Positions 1-13,425 of a stretch of DNA of 64,000 bases are shown piece after piece (within the stretch, counting starts at the first letter, position 1; each line of letters opens with the position of its first letter). The stretch lies in contig JBAJFG010000445.1 of NCBI GenBank assembly GCA_037903475.1, positions 62,001 through 126,000 of the forward strand. The letters run 5' to 3'. The DNA comes from Ancylostoma caninum. Its lineage: Eukaryota; Nematoda; Chromadorea; Rhabditida; Ancylostomatidae. The notes under the pieces were generated by a model. It was not told the origin of the DNA. It ran no database searches and was given only the letters and a program-made list of their open reading frames with translations. The position numbers were made by a program, and so were the translations under genes.

Positions 1-2940
1 CGAACAAGAGCTGTTCAGAAGAAGATGATCCATGACTGAGCGCTCGAAATTCTTGAGAGATCTTCCACGTTCGCTTCGTTTTTCCCCGTGTGAGAACGCC
101 ATGCGCATCTCTCATCATTTAGTTTAATGTTTGGGACGGAAAGAGCTGTTTATCATTGGGAATTGGCTCGCTTGTCCGCCTCACCTGCGATTCTGCAAAT
201 TTACGACACACACTTCGGCCGAGACTACCGTAATGTGATGTGCGAGTACGTAAAACGAAAATCGTCGCAAACACCGAGACGCCGATGTCGGATGGACCCG
301 GAAGTGGTGTTCAGGGTTTTCCTAGAAGCATAACTCGTAGACTCGGCCAGAGGGTTCTGGCCCAGATACTGATGGCTCTGGTCGGGGTGAGAGATTTGGG
401 GCTACGGTGACAGGGAATCGAGGTGTTGCGGTTGTGAGAACGGTAAATTTTCAATTTTCATTGGCCGTGTGCAAGAACATGGTTGTGTGCTTATATGGAT
501 GCGTGAATGCGCCTGCAATTTCCCTGACCTCATCAGGATTGGTGTTTACCAACGCATAACAGACAATACAAGGTTTACAAATCAAATCTGACGTTCATTC
601 TATGGTCTAGCAGGTCGTGAGGAACCTCAGCTATAGGGGGATGAGGATACTAGCCTCTTATAAACCCTGTCGAGGTGGTCACAATCCTGCTGACTCGGGA
701 GCTATGGATACGTGGTGGTAGGCATGTTACTTTTATTGAGCGTAAGAATCAATCCGGCCCTTGTGTATCTTATGTTTTCAGCTTTTCTTACCTTATGTGC
801 TCTTCTGTGATAAAATACCAGGAGAATCGGCACGGTACTCCTGTGGTATAATACCATCAACAGGCCTTCATTAGCATCTCACTGACAGTACAGGTTAAAT
901 CCCAACACAATTACTACGCCTACCTGTCCGTTTCATTATTCAATTGTTAGGTAACGCCTATGATAACAGTGCTCTGAGTAGAATCTCATTTCACTGAAAT
1001 GTTGTTGTGAAAATCGTTCTCTAAATATTGGTAGGAAAAAAATTCTTGGCTTTAAGGAACATATGACACATTCTGTTATGATATCTTTAAAAAGAATCAC
1101 TAAGATTGCTTTTTCTCTCTACTCTGTCAAAATCTTATCAAACATCTGTAAAGTTCTTAAATGGGTATCGAGCATAACCGTGTATTAAGAAAAACTCCCT
1201 TTTAAAATGCTACTAGTTACGGTGGTCCCCGCTCTTGTTTAAACTATATGTTGTCGTTTTCAACTCTCTTATTCGCTGCAGATACGGAAAGCAAATTCAT
1301 TATCATCTCAAATGTCTGCAATGCGGACAGTATCCCGGCAGTAACCACCTCTCCTCCCCCCCCCCCCAGTATAAGGCCACGTCCAATATCCGAGATTTTT
1401 GGAATCGATTGTTAATTGTAAATCGCGTGCGGCTTAGTTAAGCCAGAATTGTCCCTACTTTAGCGGACTTTGTACCTCAAAATCGAAAGTATTCCCATTT
1501 TCCTGAACAGACCGACAGTGACATCCTCTTTTTCTCATATTCATCAATGTATTATGACTATTAGAACAACAATTTAACTTCTGTGAACCATACTGATCAT
1601 GACCAACCCAAAGCTGGGATTCATGATACCCTCACCATTCCATGTAGCGGAAGTTGCGTGACTGGCTATCCTATGGAGCGCACAGCGTCAAGAAAAGCAG
1701 AAGGTCAAAATTGGTTTGCTAATCTGGTTTCGTTTGGTTATGCTTTTATGAATCTTAGCTCAATATTCGTGAAAATATGGCACGATAGCACTTACATATG
1801 TCACATAAAAGAGCGGAATTGCACAAGTGCAAAGTGCTACGGTAGAATTTTTCTTTTTCTGTTTGAACGGCGTAAATGATTTTTGCAACTCATCAAGCTC
1901 AAAATCCTCGGGGTTTTCAGAGAACTACCAACCTGGGAGACTGAGGAATATTACTGCTTAGGTGCGCTTTTGATGGGCTGGTCCCATATCCAATGTACTT
2001 TATTAGGTCGGAGAAACTAAGTTCTGTGATATATTAGTGTGGTTCGGTTATCTAAGTGACCGGAAAAATTCTAGGCTTGGACTAAGTGCACATATTCCCT
2101 CGTTCCACACCAAGATATCTCCATCCTATTGATATCCAACCTATAAATATCCATTATTCTCAGCATCGTCAACTCGCATGATTTTTTTACCAGCGTTTTA
2201 CCAGCGTATTGCATCAGCACCAAGGAATGAAGATGTTGGTGGATAAATTATGTTGGATAGCAGAGTGGTTAAAGGGCGATGGAAAAGGATATATATATAT
2301 TATATATGACCGTCGTGGTTTCCCCTCTACGAATAGATACATCGGATACGGTCCTGGAAGTATACTATTTTCTCTTCTCTTCTTGGTGACAACTATTTAC
2401 AGTTTCTTCGCTTTCTCGCACTCCTCTAAAATGAACGGTAAGACTGTATGAGAAGAGACAAGGCACCGTATTTTGATCCGATTTCTTCTGTTACCGTATT
2501 CCGAAGTCGGAATTATAAACGTCAAAAAAGCGATTGCGTTCCAGTAGTTTGACCGTGATGAATCCGTCACTGCGCAGTTTCTTTGCAGCGATCCTTTCTT
2601 CCCTTTGAGCTTCTTAATTCTCACGTATTTCCAGCGCTTTTTTCCACAAATGCATTTGGGGTTGAGGTCTTCTACCGTTTCGATTTGCAGCAATAAGAAA
2701 CTCGGCGCGCAATTTCTCAGTGATTCTCAGTTGGGTTTTTCGTAAACGCAATTCTGCGGTCCAGTCCACGATCGGGAACAATCAAACGGTAGGAAAATGA
2801 GCCGGGTTTCTGTAGCCTTGTGACTGAGACAATGTTTTCGAATGCAAACGCAGATTTATACTCAACGGAGCCGGCTGGAACGACCAACCTTTCGGAGTGG
2901 AAATGAGTGGAAATCCAAGGTGATCTGGGCCTGGATTCAT
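1..2940. other. Non-coding stretch, no gene supported
   Basis: I see no recognisable gene or element here. Open frames are all under 100 codons and match no family I know. There is a run of 12 C at 1366-1377 and an AT dinucleotide tract at about 2289-2307. Confidence 0.5.
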
Positions 2941-3065
2941 CATTGAGATTACCCAGGGTGAACGTGTCGATGCCGATGTTAATACCCAGGGTAAACGTGT
3001 CGATGCCGATGTTAACGATGGCAATGTCTGTGTAATATTAACGTTTACCCTGGGTAATCTCAATG
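2941..3065. mobile_element. Small palindromic MITE with internal duplication
   Basis: The two ends form an imperfect 25-bp inverted repeat, beginning CATTGAGATTACCCAGGGT on the left and ending ACCCTGGGTAATCTCAATG on the right. Inside the left half a unit of about 36 bp, running from ACCCAGGGT through the TCGATGCCGATGTTA segment, occurs twice. A diverged relative with similar ends lies at 11047-11141, so this is a dispersed family rather than a chance palindrome. No coding capacity is visible. Confidence 0.65.
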
Positions 3066-5433
3066 CATGCGCATGGAGTAACAAATCGGGGAACATGTAG
3101 GTCTTGAACTAATTATAGACGTTGTAGAGACCAAAACAACCTTTGTTAAATGATTTTTTTTTTGAAATACGCGGGATGAACAGCGTAAATTCATGTAGAT
3201 TCCGTCTGCAATGGGTAGCTACGAATAATCAGAGGAATCAAATACCAGTTTCTATTCCATTAAGCAATACAGATGAAAAACCAAAAACTAAAATTTTATC
3301 CCTGGCCACCGTAAGTTCATTAGTTTATAGTGCGTTTCACCCAGTTACTCAACTATTGTCGTGTTTGGAATAAACTACGTATGTATAATGGTGCCATTCA
3401 GGGATGGAGTTTTGATCTCTAGAATTTCCGAGAGAATCTTTTGGAATCGCAAGGTAATTCCACAAAATTCGCTCGCCGAATTCACCCAATTGCTACAGCA
3501 TTTGTATCTGAAGCCGTTACAAATCATCCCGCACATTCCGACGGCAAACTAACGATGCTTAGCGTTAGTGATGGGCTATTTTATACCCAGAAGCAAATAA
3601 AAATTGAATAACTCGATTAATTCAATTGCCAATTCAGAATTGAATGCTGCAAAAATGAAGACACTTAACTTTGCCCCATCATCCCTTGACAGCTGCAATC
3701 TGCCATATTTTCCGGATATCCGGAATTTCAACCCATTCGAATTTGGATTTTCGACTACTAATATAACTTGTGCGTTATCCGGTCCTAATTATGGGGTATG
3801 AACGTATCTCCAGGAAACGAAAATGTTTAAGTTGCTTTGCTAGCCAGGTTTCGAATTATTACGCGTTCATGAATCCAAGCACTCGTGAGCCTATGCCATG
3901 AAAAAGCTTCAAGAGGACGAGGGTTGCTCAGTGGAAGTGATCAATTCGCTGTGACAATCGTAGCTAAGGGCTAACATGTATCGATAAACCGTGAAATACT
4001 GAGTTTTCATTGGAAAATGTGCTTCTTCAGCGCTAACTAACCTAGTGACGGCATGTTGAATAATCCACGAAACTGCGTCATGAGTGGTTATAGCAGAATT
4101 TTGAGAAAAAAATAATTATTATGATTTTGAACATACAGGACTTCGCAACTTAATTAAATATTACGGGGAATTCAGACATGAAAAAGGCCAGCATATTCTT
4201 CGTGACGATATTAATCCGGGTGCTTAACATCTCGCACGATCTCATGGATTTTTTTTCCTCGAAAGGGGTCTTCGACCTTACTTTTCTGTACTCCTGCTAG
4301 AGTGGGCAGGCTTACGCAATGACCATTTTTTTCTTGAAGCAACGCCTGATTTTTTGAACCGTGACCAAAAAAGATCGTTTGTACCATATGGATTTTTGTC
4401 GCCCGCGGCCACTAACGAGACTCTATCTAAACATACTTAAACACATTTCCAGGGGGATCTTCCTATGTTATTATGCTCTGACTTATGCTATGGATATTTT
4501 TCAGGAGCAACGCCAGAGTATTTCTACAAAAATGTTCCACAAGTAATATTTTAACTCAAAGAGCTCAGCCATAGGTGGCAGACATCACGAAATACATACC
4601 AGCCATTTGAATCTTAGTGCATATATCTGTTTAGAGAAAGCGTATTCTAGCATACTGATTTGACCGTACAGTCGGACTTATTTGGTTTTAACTAAGAAAT
4701 AAGACCACAAATCCGAATTGAGTTGATATACCTGCTCGAGGGCAAAGATTGTTCAATTTCTAGGTTTCTCTATTTTTGCACTTGAACTTTTTTTGGCTAT
4801 TTTAAGATATCGCTGAGTCTCAGTGTAAATCTTAGCGTTTACTTTTCCGTTCCAATTTTTTCCTGTTCTACCCGTCTAAGTTTCATTTCTAGGAGCTTTG
4901 CTAGCGATTTAACGCTCTCATGATAAGTACACCTAAAAAATAAATGGAAAATAAACTGCTAGCAGCAGCTCTGAAGCCTCTGTTAGCAAGCTATTCGGAT
5001 CAGCTTCAGTTCGTGCCTTCATGCGCAGAGAACTAAAGAACGTTAGCAGGTGAGCAGAATACGTGCGGAACACACGCTTTCAATATTTTCTATGTACTAA
5101 TTTTCATGTTTCTATAATTGGTCGAAAGATCAGATTCGAGTTTTTCAACCTATTGACGACAACATGTGACGGCAACGCTGCTCACCTGTGAGCGGAGTCT
5201 TTCTTCGCATAGTTCAGTTTGAGAGATGACTTGTAAGCAATAATGATCCTGGCGGATTCCCACAGATGGTGACGTAATGAGATTTCTGAGTCAATGTAGG
5301 TAGAGATCCACTGAACTGGAATTTTTGTGAGAATTTAGAAGCAGGGAAAGGGGTCAGAAGTTGAGAAAATGTGCGGAATCGCGGAAAAGGGTGCTGTCGT
5401 CATGGGTGAAATGGCGTGATCGCTCAACTGATC
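3066..5433. other. Non-coding AT-rich stretch
   Basis: There is no supported gene. Short open frames at 3143-3801 and 4361-4546 do not resemble known proteins and have AT-rich composition typical of chance frames. Confidence 0.45.
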
Positions 5434-5458
5434 ATTATTTATTTATTTATTTATTTTT
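5434..5458. repeat. (TTTA)n microsatellite
   Basis: About five tandem ATTT units followed by a T-rich tail. Confidence 0.85.
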
Positions 5459-5538
5459 GCACTCAAGGAGCGTCTACAATGAGCAACAAATTCGGACTAC
5501 ATAAAATGCCAGCATAGTAAAAAAAAAGGGAGCAAACT

Positions 5539-5922
5539 TCAATAAGTGCTAAACGCTGTTTTGAACAAATTCTCCATTAATGGGTGGAATAATCCTAAAC
5601 ACAATAGGCTGAACCCGGAGCAATAGAATGAGACGTAGTCTTCCGTAACTATGAGCGAAACGTCCGAATGAGCAACTGATGAGCATCCACAATTGAATAT
5701 CCACGAAGAACCATCCCAAAATCCAACTTTATAGCTAAAGAGCCCATTTTCATCAAAGATATGAGTTGGAGTAATTTGATTCATGAATTGTAAGGAAATG
5801 TGAGCAGCTTTTGTCGCGTAACCCATTGGCTTCTTCGTGCTGTTCCATATAGTGGCCTTAATGACACCACCAACTACTTGCTGTCTGCGTAAGTCACTGT
5901 CATTGCTACCATTGTTTGTCAT
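5539..5922 (-). CDS. Unassigned 127-codon open frame
   Basis: The frame opens with MTNNGSNDSDLRRQQVVGGV and contains aromatic and cysteine-rich stretches such as GFWDGSSWIFNCGC. I recognise no family. It is longer than most frames nearby and starts beside a more GC-rich block (5923-6600) that is open in several overlapping frames on both strands. It could be an exon of a host gene or a chance frame. Nothing in the sequence decides between these, and no splice-site pair stands out. Confidence 0.15.
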   Translation of the reverse strand: MTNNGSNDSDLRRQQVVGGVIKATIWNSTKKPMGYATKAAHISLQFMNQITPTHIFDENGLFSYKVGFWDGSSWIFNCGCSSVAHSDVSLIVTEDYVSFYCSGFSLLCLGLFHPLMENLFKTAFSTY

Positions 5923-6600
5923 TGTTCACTGTCTGTCGTTTGATGCCCGTTCTTCGAACACCTCTCCACTTCTCATCACTTCGGGTCGAGACCTGTTCTA
6001 ACGCCGTCCTTTTTCACGCAGTCGTTCGACTGATTTGCACGGAATACAGTAACGAAACGGACCGGTTCGTTATCGACCACGACGACGTCAATACCGTAAC
6101 CCGGGCGTTTGCCGGCAAGATCAAAGCATTCGACGAGAGGCGAGCTTTTTCCTCTCCACTGATTTATTGCTGAATAGACGTCTGGTCTTGCGGGTTGCTG
6201 CCTGACACCGAGAAAACTTCGAAAAGCGGGGTGCATGTGAACCAGCACGGGGGGTGGACGGTTGTGCAACCGTTTCGTTGGGGACCACGAGTTTTCCCAG
6301 AGGGAACCAAAGCACCATTGATTCCTCACAGCGGAAAATTGCTGAGTGCAGAGCCATAAAGCTCTGGAAAACTCTCAGTGGACCGCACACAGAGCAAAGA
6401 AACGAGATTTATGGCTGTGAGACGATACAGTACCAGCGTCTCAACGAGTAGCCTGTCCGAAGGTCGTCGGGCTGTGATTAACTGTCACGCACGCGAAACT
6501 TTCCGCAAGTTTCGCCGCGAATCTGTCACCGCGAGGTTTTTCTCGGACAAAAGCCAGTGGCGTCTAAGAAGTCATTGCAGAGTATGAGGTTTACTGGTTT
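5923..6600. other. GC-richer block open in several frames
   Basis: This block is more GC-rich than its flanks, with overlapping open frames on both strands (5976-6329 minus, 6121-6390 minus, 6254-6451 plus, 6378-6587 plus). None has a recognisable domain. It may be a decayed element or an exon/promoter block. I can assign no function. Confidence 0.25.
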
Positions 6601-7993
6601 TTCAAGGCATTGCATGAAGACCGGCTTGAAGAATTTCATGGAATAGGGCTAGGTTTGACCCAAAAATTCCACTTGTGCGACTAAAAACAGGTCAGCTAGT
6701 TAGCAGCGAAGCGTTCAACTTCCTTGAATTCATTAATATTCTAACGATGTGCTACATAGTTAAGCTGGCGCTGAGCGAACAGCGCCGCTTATGTCAGCAT
6801 CAGCGAGCCCTTCCTCTCCTGCATCCCTAATTTTCCCTGGATTACGGTAGCGCGTGATGCATTACCGTGCTACATGGATAATTGAAGGAAACGAGAGATT
6901 TATGAAGTTTGCCAGGTGCTCGATCGTATAGTCAGGCTGGTTGTGTGGGGAGCGCCTTAGGTTGGGCACAGGGCATGCAGTTCGGTCAGCTGGGTGATGA
7001 CGAGCAACAATTTGAACCCGATTTGTAGAAGAAAGCAATAGTACAACAAAATCTGGAATGATTCCTAGAGATTTTTTGAAGATTGTAACTTGTATTATTG
7101 CTGGATTGGAGGGAAAATAACTGAAAAACAATAGACGACCTAAATTTTGGAAGTAAGTTGATTAAAAAGTTAATTTTAGGTTCAAATGACCAAGCGAGTC
7201 ATAGTGAGTTTTTAAGGCACAACAATAAGAATTAAAAGAACAAGCCAGTACAGAATTTTTCCTGGAATAGTTGAAGATAATCAGAACTAAAAGCTCCGCA
7301 GGAAGAGGCGAGTACTCTGCAGAAGAACAAGTTCATCTCTAACAGCTGCACGTTATGTAGCCGCGAAACAATAACGATTTGTTACAGAGGGTGATGTGTG
7401 TTTTACCACCGCTTAATTAGTAACCACTTAGTGGCTGTAGGTACAGCCTCATTCATACCTCCTTTTCTAAGCGCAAGGTTCATGAAACGACCACCTGCAA
7501 CCCAACTGTGGTTAGCGTGATTCACTGTCGTATAGGCTAGGTTAAACTAGGAAACGTAGAACGTGAAAGTTGGTCAGCTAGCCTGGCTTTGCTTGGTTAG
7601 ACGTACACGAATCCTATCCCAGGATGTTAAGATCCTTCCATATCACTAACGTACATTCACTAAAAATCCGCTAACCGCCCTAAAAATCGGTTAAAAGTGG
7701 TCATCATGTTGTTCCAGTGGAATTCAGTATGGACGTTCCATCCCAGAGTTACCACACCAGAGTGAGACCGTTATCGTGAACTCCGCATCATGGGAAAAAT
7801 ATGGCTGTAGAAATCGACTGTTTGGAAATATTCGATTTCCAGGAGAATTTTTGAATAACAGTCACATTTGATGCAATAGCTGTGGATTTAGAGCGGGTTC
7901 ATTTTCTGTTCTAGGTGCTTTCCGCACTAGAGAGCACGAGAGTAAGTTGAGAACTGACTATGCTAACTGTACAGCACAAGTTGTCCGGCCAAA
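6601..7993. other. Non-coding stretch
   Basis: Nothing recognisable: no long frame, no terminal repeat pair and no tandem repeat seen. Confidence 0.4.
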
Positions 7994-8183
7994 CTGCGCA
8001 ATGGTTCGAGTAGAAGCGCTATCAGCAACGGTTGCTAGTTGCTGACATCCTCCCCTCGATTGGCGCTCAAGCTGTCAGGTCTTTAGCAGCAACTGCTGAG
8101 GAACGGTAGCAATCAAGGGGAGGATGGCAGCAACTGGCAAGCGTTCCGTTGCTGCTAGGGTTTCTACTCGAACCATTATGCCA
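7994..8183. mobile_element. Palindromic foldback MITE
   Basis: The left half, from AATGGTTCGAGTAGAA through CAGCAACGG and CATCCTCCCC, is repeated in inverted orientation in the right half, which ends TTCTACTCGAACCATT. The arms are about 75 bp with small mismatches around a short loop. The element is non-coding. No target duplication is clear. Confidence 0.65.
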
Positions 8184-10108
8184 TTGGTCTGCGTTCGTCC
8201 TGCACAGTTATCAGAGGAAGAGCGGAAGAGAAGCTTGGCAGTCCGGAACTTAGATAAGAGCGATGAGTCACTTTCAGGACCCTAAGGGCGATGACTGAGT
8301 CGAAACGTCAGCCAAAAGAAAAAATTTTCGACACAATAAGCCTGATTTGTATAAAAACAGTACCAGCATCACGAATATAAGACAGTTATGTAGATCGCGC
8401 GAAATTTATTTCTGGAAATGCGTTTTGGAGCTTCTTTAGGAACACACGCAGCTCAGAGATCCTAACGATTGATATGCATTGACCACATACGTAATTGGTA
8501 TGTAATACTTGGGACCGAATGAAAGCAGAACAATTTCGTTAAATCGACCAACAAACTAGGAAACATTTCAAACATACACATATTCAATAATGAAAAAGCC
8601 CTAGCGCTTCTCTTTTCTCTCATACAGCACGTTGGTTCCTAGTTTTGGGAAGTTCGAATTTTCCATTCAAAACATTCGATATTCGAGAGCGAGCGAGCTT
8701 TACGGCTTTCTCATTCCCGAGTATCCGGATGTTCGAATCTTTTTCTGGGTTGTAGAATAACAAAATTATTCAGTTTTTATTCATTCCTAAGTATAGTATG
8801 TGCATATGTCAAAAGACCCGTGCACAAATTTCTTTCCACGAATTTGGGGAGATCACTGGAAAAATTCACATCTTTCTCGCACCTACATACGTACATATCT
8901 CCGCTGGTCATAATATTTCCTATGTTTTTGAACGGACAAGAAGTAGCAAATTATGGGAAGAAAGTGTAAAGCAGGAGGGACAAACCGTTTTCTGTCTTGA
9001 AAACGAATTTCCTCATGGCCAGGTTTGCCAATGTCAACGAAGGAACTATAGAACCAAGTTCTTCCATATTTCACGTGTTATTAATTACATGCTGACAATA
9101 ACATTGATGTACTGATGATATTTACTTTTTAGTGCGAATAACAATAGAGGGGAAAACCAAAGAGAGGTGAAGAGGTCGTCGTCGTAGGTTTTGGGACCGG
9201 AGGGTGACATATTGTGCGAATCGACGGGGTGTCGGCGAATGAGACGGGCCAAAACTCATAAAGCTTATTTTATGATAGCTCGTGCGGCCATACGAAATCA
9301 TTCGCAGAATCCGCTGGATTCCGAGGCGGCTTCCTTCCTTTCGTCTTCCTTCCTGCTCTCTTCTTCTCCCAGCATAATATTCTTATGTACTGTTGATCGA
9401 AACGTTGTGTACTATAGGAACTAACTGCATATATCAACTCTACTGCAAAGTGTTCATAGAAGCGAAGTCCTTACAATTTTCAAAAATTAGATAAAAAGAC
9501 CTAAGGAAACGCACTTTTCATGCGCCAATTCCCTACTTCCACAACGGTAACTCACCTTTGTTACGGTAAAATTTGGCACGGAAGGCTGGGCCGTACAACA
9601 CTTGTCCTAGCCAACCTGAGAGCTAGTGCTCATTTCTACTCTTAATCTTCTATTCTGTCCAAATCCTCTTTGCTTCTTTGTTTTGCATCAATACCTCTAC
9701 ATTGTGGAAGCTGTGAAACCTTATTAGTGTAGTATGACTAATGCATTTTTTAAATAAACTTATCCCTCAGAAAGACTACCACGTCAGAGCAAGTTCCAAG
9801 TTAGCTGCATGAATGATCAATGTGTGTTGACTAGCTTCTTCAAATAGAATGTCATTTTTTGTTATGTTATTCAACAAAAATCATTTTCAAAGGGGGAAAA
9901 ATATGGAGGTGAGATTGCTCATCCAATCGTGAAGATTTTTCTCGATGATTATCAACACCTTGCTGAAATTTCAGCGAGTTAGCCTCGTTTCAGTCATGGG
10001 CCCGTAGTAAAGTGTCATGGCCGTGAGATGATCTTCAGAACTCACCACCATGCTTTAGGCGATAATTCTATACCAGCTCACAGAGCACGCTTGTGGCACC
10101 AGAGAAGA
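8184..10108. other. Non-coding stretch
   Basis: A 105-codon frame at 8798-9115 (plus) has no recognisable domain and is overlapped by a minus-strand frame. Nothing else stands out. Confidence 0.4.
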
Positions 10109-10280
10109 TCACCACCCTGTTGGGAGCTCATCGCCTTCTCCATGGTCGCCATGGCGTAGAAAGAGTGGGAGAGGTGAGCAGATTGAGATGGTCGGCGTAG
10201 CTGATTCTGCGTCTACTCACTTCTCGCACTATTTCCATGGCATGAGAAGGCGATCAGCTCCTAACAATCAACAGTGGTGA
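10109..10280. mobile_element. Palindromic foldback MITE
   Basis: The left arm runs from TCACCAC through GGGAGCTCATCGCCTTCTC. The right arm carries its complement, GAGAAGGCGATCAGCTCC, and ends GTGGTGA. The hairpin of about 170 bp is imperfect and has no coding capacity. Confidence 0.55.
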
Positions 10281-11046
10281 AATCATATTTCTCGATGATA
10301 AAATTCGTTTTTCTTTTACCCAATTCCTAAAATTGTCCCAGGAAGCAAAAAAATAGTTCATTATCTCTCACGCTTTCCCTCTTCATAGAACTATCCTCGC
10401 TAGGCGAAATGTGTCCTTCGGAGTTAGACCGCGGACCTCTCGTAAATGCCCAAGAAGACAGTTCTTTTCATTTTTGTGTCTGTTATGTACAAATCCATTG
10501 CGATGATACTCAAATTACCGGTGTAGGGGCGACTTTAACATATACAAGATAACCAACCACCAAAATTGCATGAGAATACCCCTGTTGTCCCGATGTTTGG
10601 ATTGATCCACCCATAAACATCTGACAAAACTTACATTGACATCAATCAAGCTGTGAGATAAGCACAATATGGTACTGAAGGGAAATGCTTCCAAGGCTTC
10701 AGCTCATGCCAACAAAGCGGTTCACAGACTTAGCCAGATCCCAGGAACAACAACGGAGTTGACCAACACACTATGAAGTCAACTATGCCATCCGTTTCCA
10801 TTTTAATTACTGAAACTCGAGAGTTTTGCCCCTACATACATCTTGTGCATCACTTTTGCACGAGCTCTCGGTTGCGGTATTTGCCTTTTCTGCAAGTATC
10901 AGACATGAAAATAATGTGTGATTGCAAGTAAGGAGATGTATCATCCATAATTGTACTAGCCATTTCCATTTTAACATCTTCACCCTTCCTTTTTTCTACC
11001 CCAGCCCCATTTCCGTTCTAGTCCAGATTTCTGGTCCTGGATGCAT
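10281..11046. other. Non-coding stretch
   Basis: No supported gene or repeat structure seen. Confidence 0.4.
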
Positions 11047-11141
11047 AACTGAGATCATCCAGGTGTGAACGTGTGAGCATCACACAAATTTACTCAAAGT
11101 TAACACGGGTACCGATGCGTTTACCCTGGATAACCTCAATG
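11047..11141. mobile_element. Diverged relative of the 2941-3065 MITE
   Basis: The left end, ACTGAGATCATCCAGGTGTG, and the right end, CCCTGGATAACCTCAATG, match the ends of the 2941-3065 element with several substitutions. The internal duplication is absent. Confidence 0.5.
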
Positions 11142-13327
11142 ATTCACGTAGCCTTGCCATCCAATTGCGCAGTGTGGAAGAAAAGCTGGTAAAACTGAGA
11201 TGAAGCACTTCTTTCTACAGCTCCTCCTTTGCTCTGCGCTTCTCAAGTTTTTACTGAGAAAATGAAAGATGCTCTATAGAGGACGGAAGTAAACATACCT
11301 TTAACCTCCATAACTTATGTTCTTTACGTTCTCTCATCTTTTGCTGCTACTCTATTGTTGAAATCAGTCGCACCTGGTGATGTAACGTTGCTCACTCACT
11401 TACCTGATCAACATAAGGTTAGGCGGCTCCAGTGCAGTATGAAGTGAAAGCAGTTGCCTCACCTCCCAGGTAAATGTGCGAAATGGTTATCTTCAGGCTT
11501 TTCTGCCTCTGTTTGAACTGCTAAAGGTCTAAAACTATTAGTTCGAAAACTCGTCTCGCACGCACAACACTTTCTCGTCGCGTGGCGCTTGGCTGTCGAT
11601 CCAATCGATGAATCGGGATGAAATGTGCTGCTTGCGTGCTGCTGTCGTGCTAACAAATCAACTGCTCGGGCGTTAATAGGCCATTTCAAGTCCCGGGCAC
11701 GTCAACATTCGAATTCGCAGTGGGTCTCGGAAGAATTTCGAGGGGACTGGCCGAGGAGGAATAACAGGAGGCTCGGGAAGGCTGTGACCTTCCCGCTGGT
11801 CCAGTGAGGAAGAGGTTCCTTTCCCAGAAATGCTTTATTCCCAATGCCGTCAATATCCACTTTCTTCCCTTGCTGTGACAAAGTCCTTGAGTGAAATGCT
11901 CAGATTCTCGCTTGGAGAACTCGTCCACCCCTACCTTGTGAGCAGGTCAGGCTTTCGCTTACCGAAGATCGTTCTGAATAGAAACTCGGAAGTTTCGTGA
12001 ACAAGAGTATTTTTTCAGTAATGTTTCAGCTCATACTAGCTCGTCGTTAATCACGTTTGGAGATGTTCTTGCTCCGATCGTTTTCGCGTCTACTCGCATT
12101 TATCCACTGAGTGGACGTGCATGGTGGTACACTTTTCAGAGGCGATTAAAGAAGAAAGAGCCACAGACGGGTACATAGTCAGAAGACCGTCCAGCTTGCC
12201 ATGATAAAGGAGGTTGTCGGAAGGAATTGATGTTTTTGTTTGTTCTATTACATTTTAATCTGTGTTTTCACTTGCTTGCGTCGATTTTTAATAATAGAAC
12301 CATGGCATCCATATTTGTTTCACACATTATCATCAATGGCTTTCATCTTTACGTAGAACGGCATGACTGCGAGCAAGGCCTCCACCTTGAAGTGAGATGT
12401 CCGAAGAATTATACCACTTGTAAAAACTCCGTGTTTGTTAGATAAAAATATTCCTGAAGTTGCAGCAGTCCTGCTTGTGTCGTTGATGAAAAACTGGGTT
12501 GGTTTTCATAACTCCTCTTAAAATGATAACTTGTATTAACTTTATTACAGTGCATGTGCCTCGAGTGTAAAGAAAAGCACCACTTACCTCTACAGCCGTT
12601 GTTATATGTATGTATACTTTTTTCAGAGACGACGATAGTTGAGTATCTGTCCTTATGATATGCATTTCTTAGCTGCCTCTCAGAATCCAGCACTGTTTCT
12701 TGCTTTCTCTGTTTCTCTAATATCTTCACAGCAATGTTCACGAGTGACATACACTGTAGTGGAGTTTTCCAATCAAGTGTTTGCCATTCCAAACTTCACC
12801 GCCGTCACAAGTTATGGAGCGAGCAAATTTGGAAAAGAACACCTGCAAAGTCCTTGGATTTGGTTAGTTTTTGGATGGGTGTATGTTTATAAACATGTAC
12901 ATGCGTTTTTTTTTCTGCCGAAAGATTCGAAAGGGCCATTTCAGACATCCGAAAAGAAATTCTGATTCGTAACCGCGTAAACGATCTCCTTTTCATTCAG
13001 TGCAATGAGAGGTCAAAAGTGGCAATAAACAGTGGAAAATCATCTAGTTACTAGTGCACCACCTGATTTTCTTTCTGATTCCGGCGAGTAATTAAAACAG
13101 GGTCTCCATTCACACTTGAAACAAAAGTGTTTCTCATTTTTTCCATAGGATAAGCAAAAAAATCTTCAAAAAAAAAAAACAGCAATATTAAGTGAGAATG
13201 AGTGCCCAAGTGTTGACACCAAAATGAAGCGCAGAGCGAAGTTCACGAAAGGATATGATTCCGAAACAGACTTATAATTAGTTTCCATGTTCCCTTCTAT
13301 GTGTTAGATCCTAAGTCGAACCAACTT
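11142..13327. other. Non-coding stretch
   Basis: Several frames of 60-127 codons lie here (for example 12409-12792 minus and 12639-12965 plus). They overlap on opposite strands and show no recognisable motifs. An A-run occurs at about 13169-13180. Confidence 0.4.
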
Positions 13328-13425
13328 TGAACCGCTTTCAGGCCTCTGAAGTATATGTACGTATGTATGTGCAAGAAAAGTAAGGCCAATAAACGTTGCT
13401 TATATAACAGCCTAGGAGGCACAGA
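13328..13425 (+). mobile_element. Penelope-like element terminal relic
   Basis: This stretch is a diverged copy of the terminal repeat of the intact Penelope-like element at 50725-54010. It shares TTCAGGCCTCTGAAG, then GGCCAATAAA and the segment ATAACAGCCTAGGAGGCA, in the same order and spacing. The part that would hold the hammerhead-like core has drifted into a TATGTACG-type simple sequence. No reverse transcriptase remains beside it, so it is a solo or truncated end. Confidence 0.55.
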
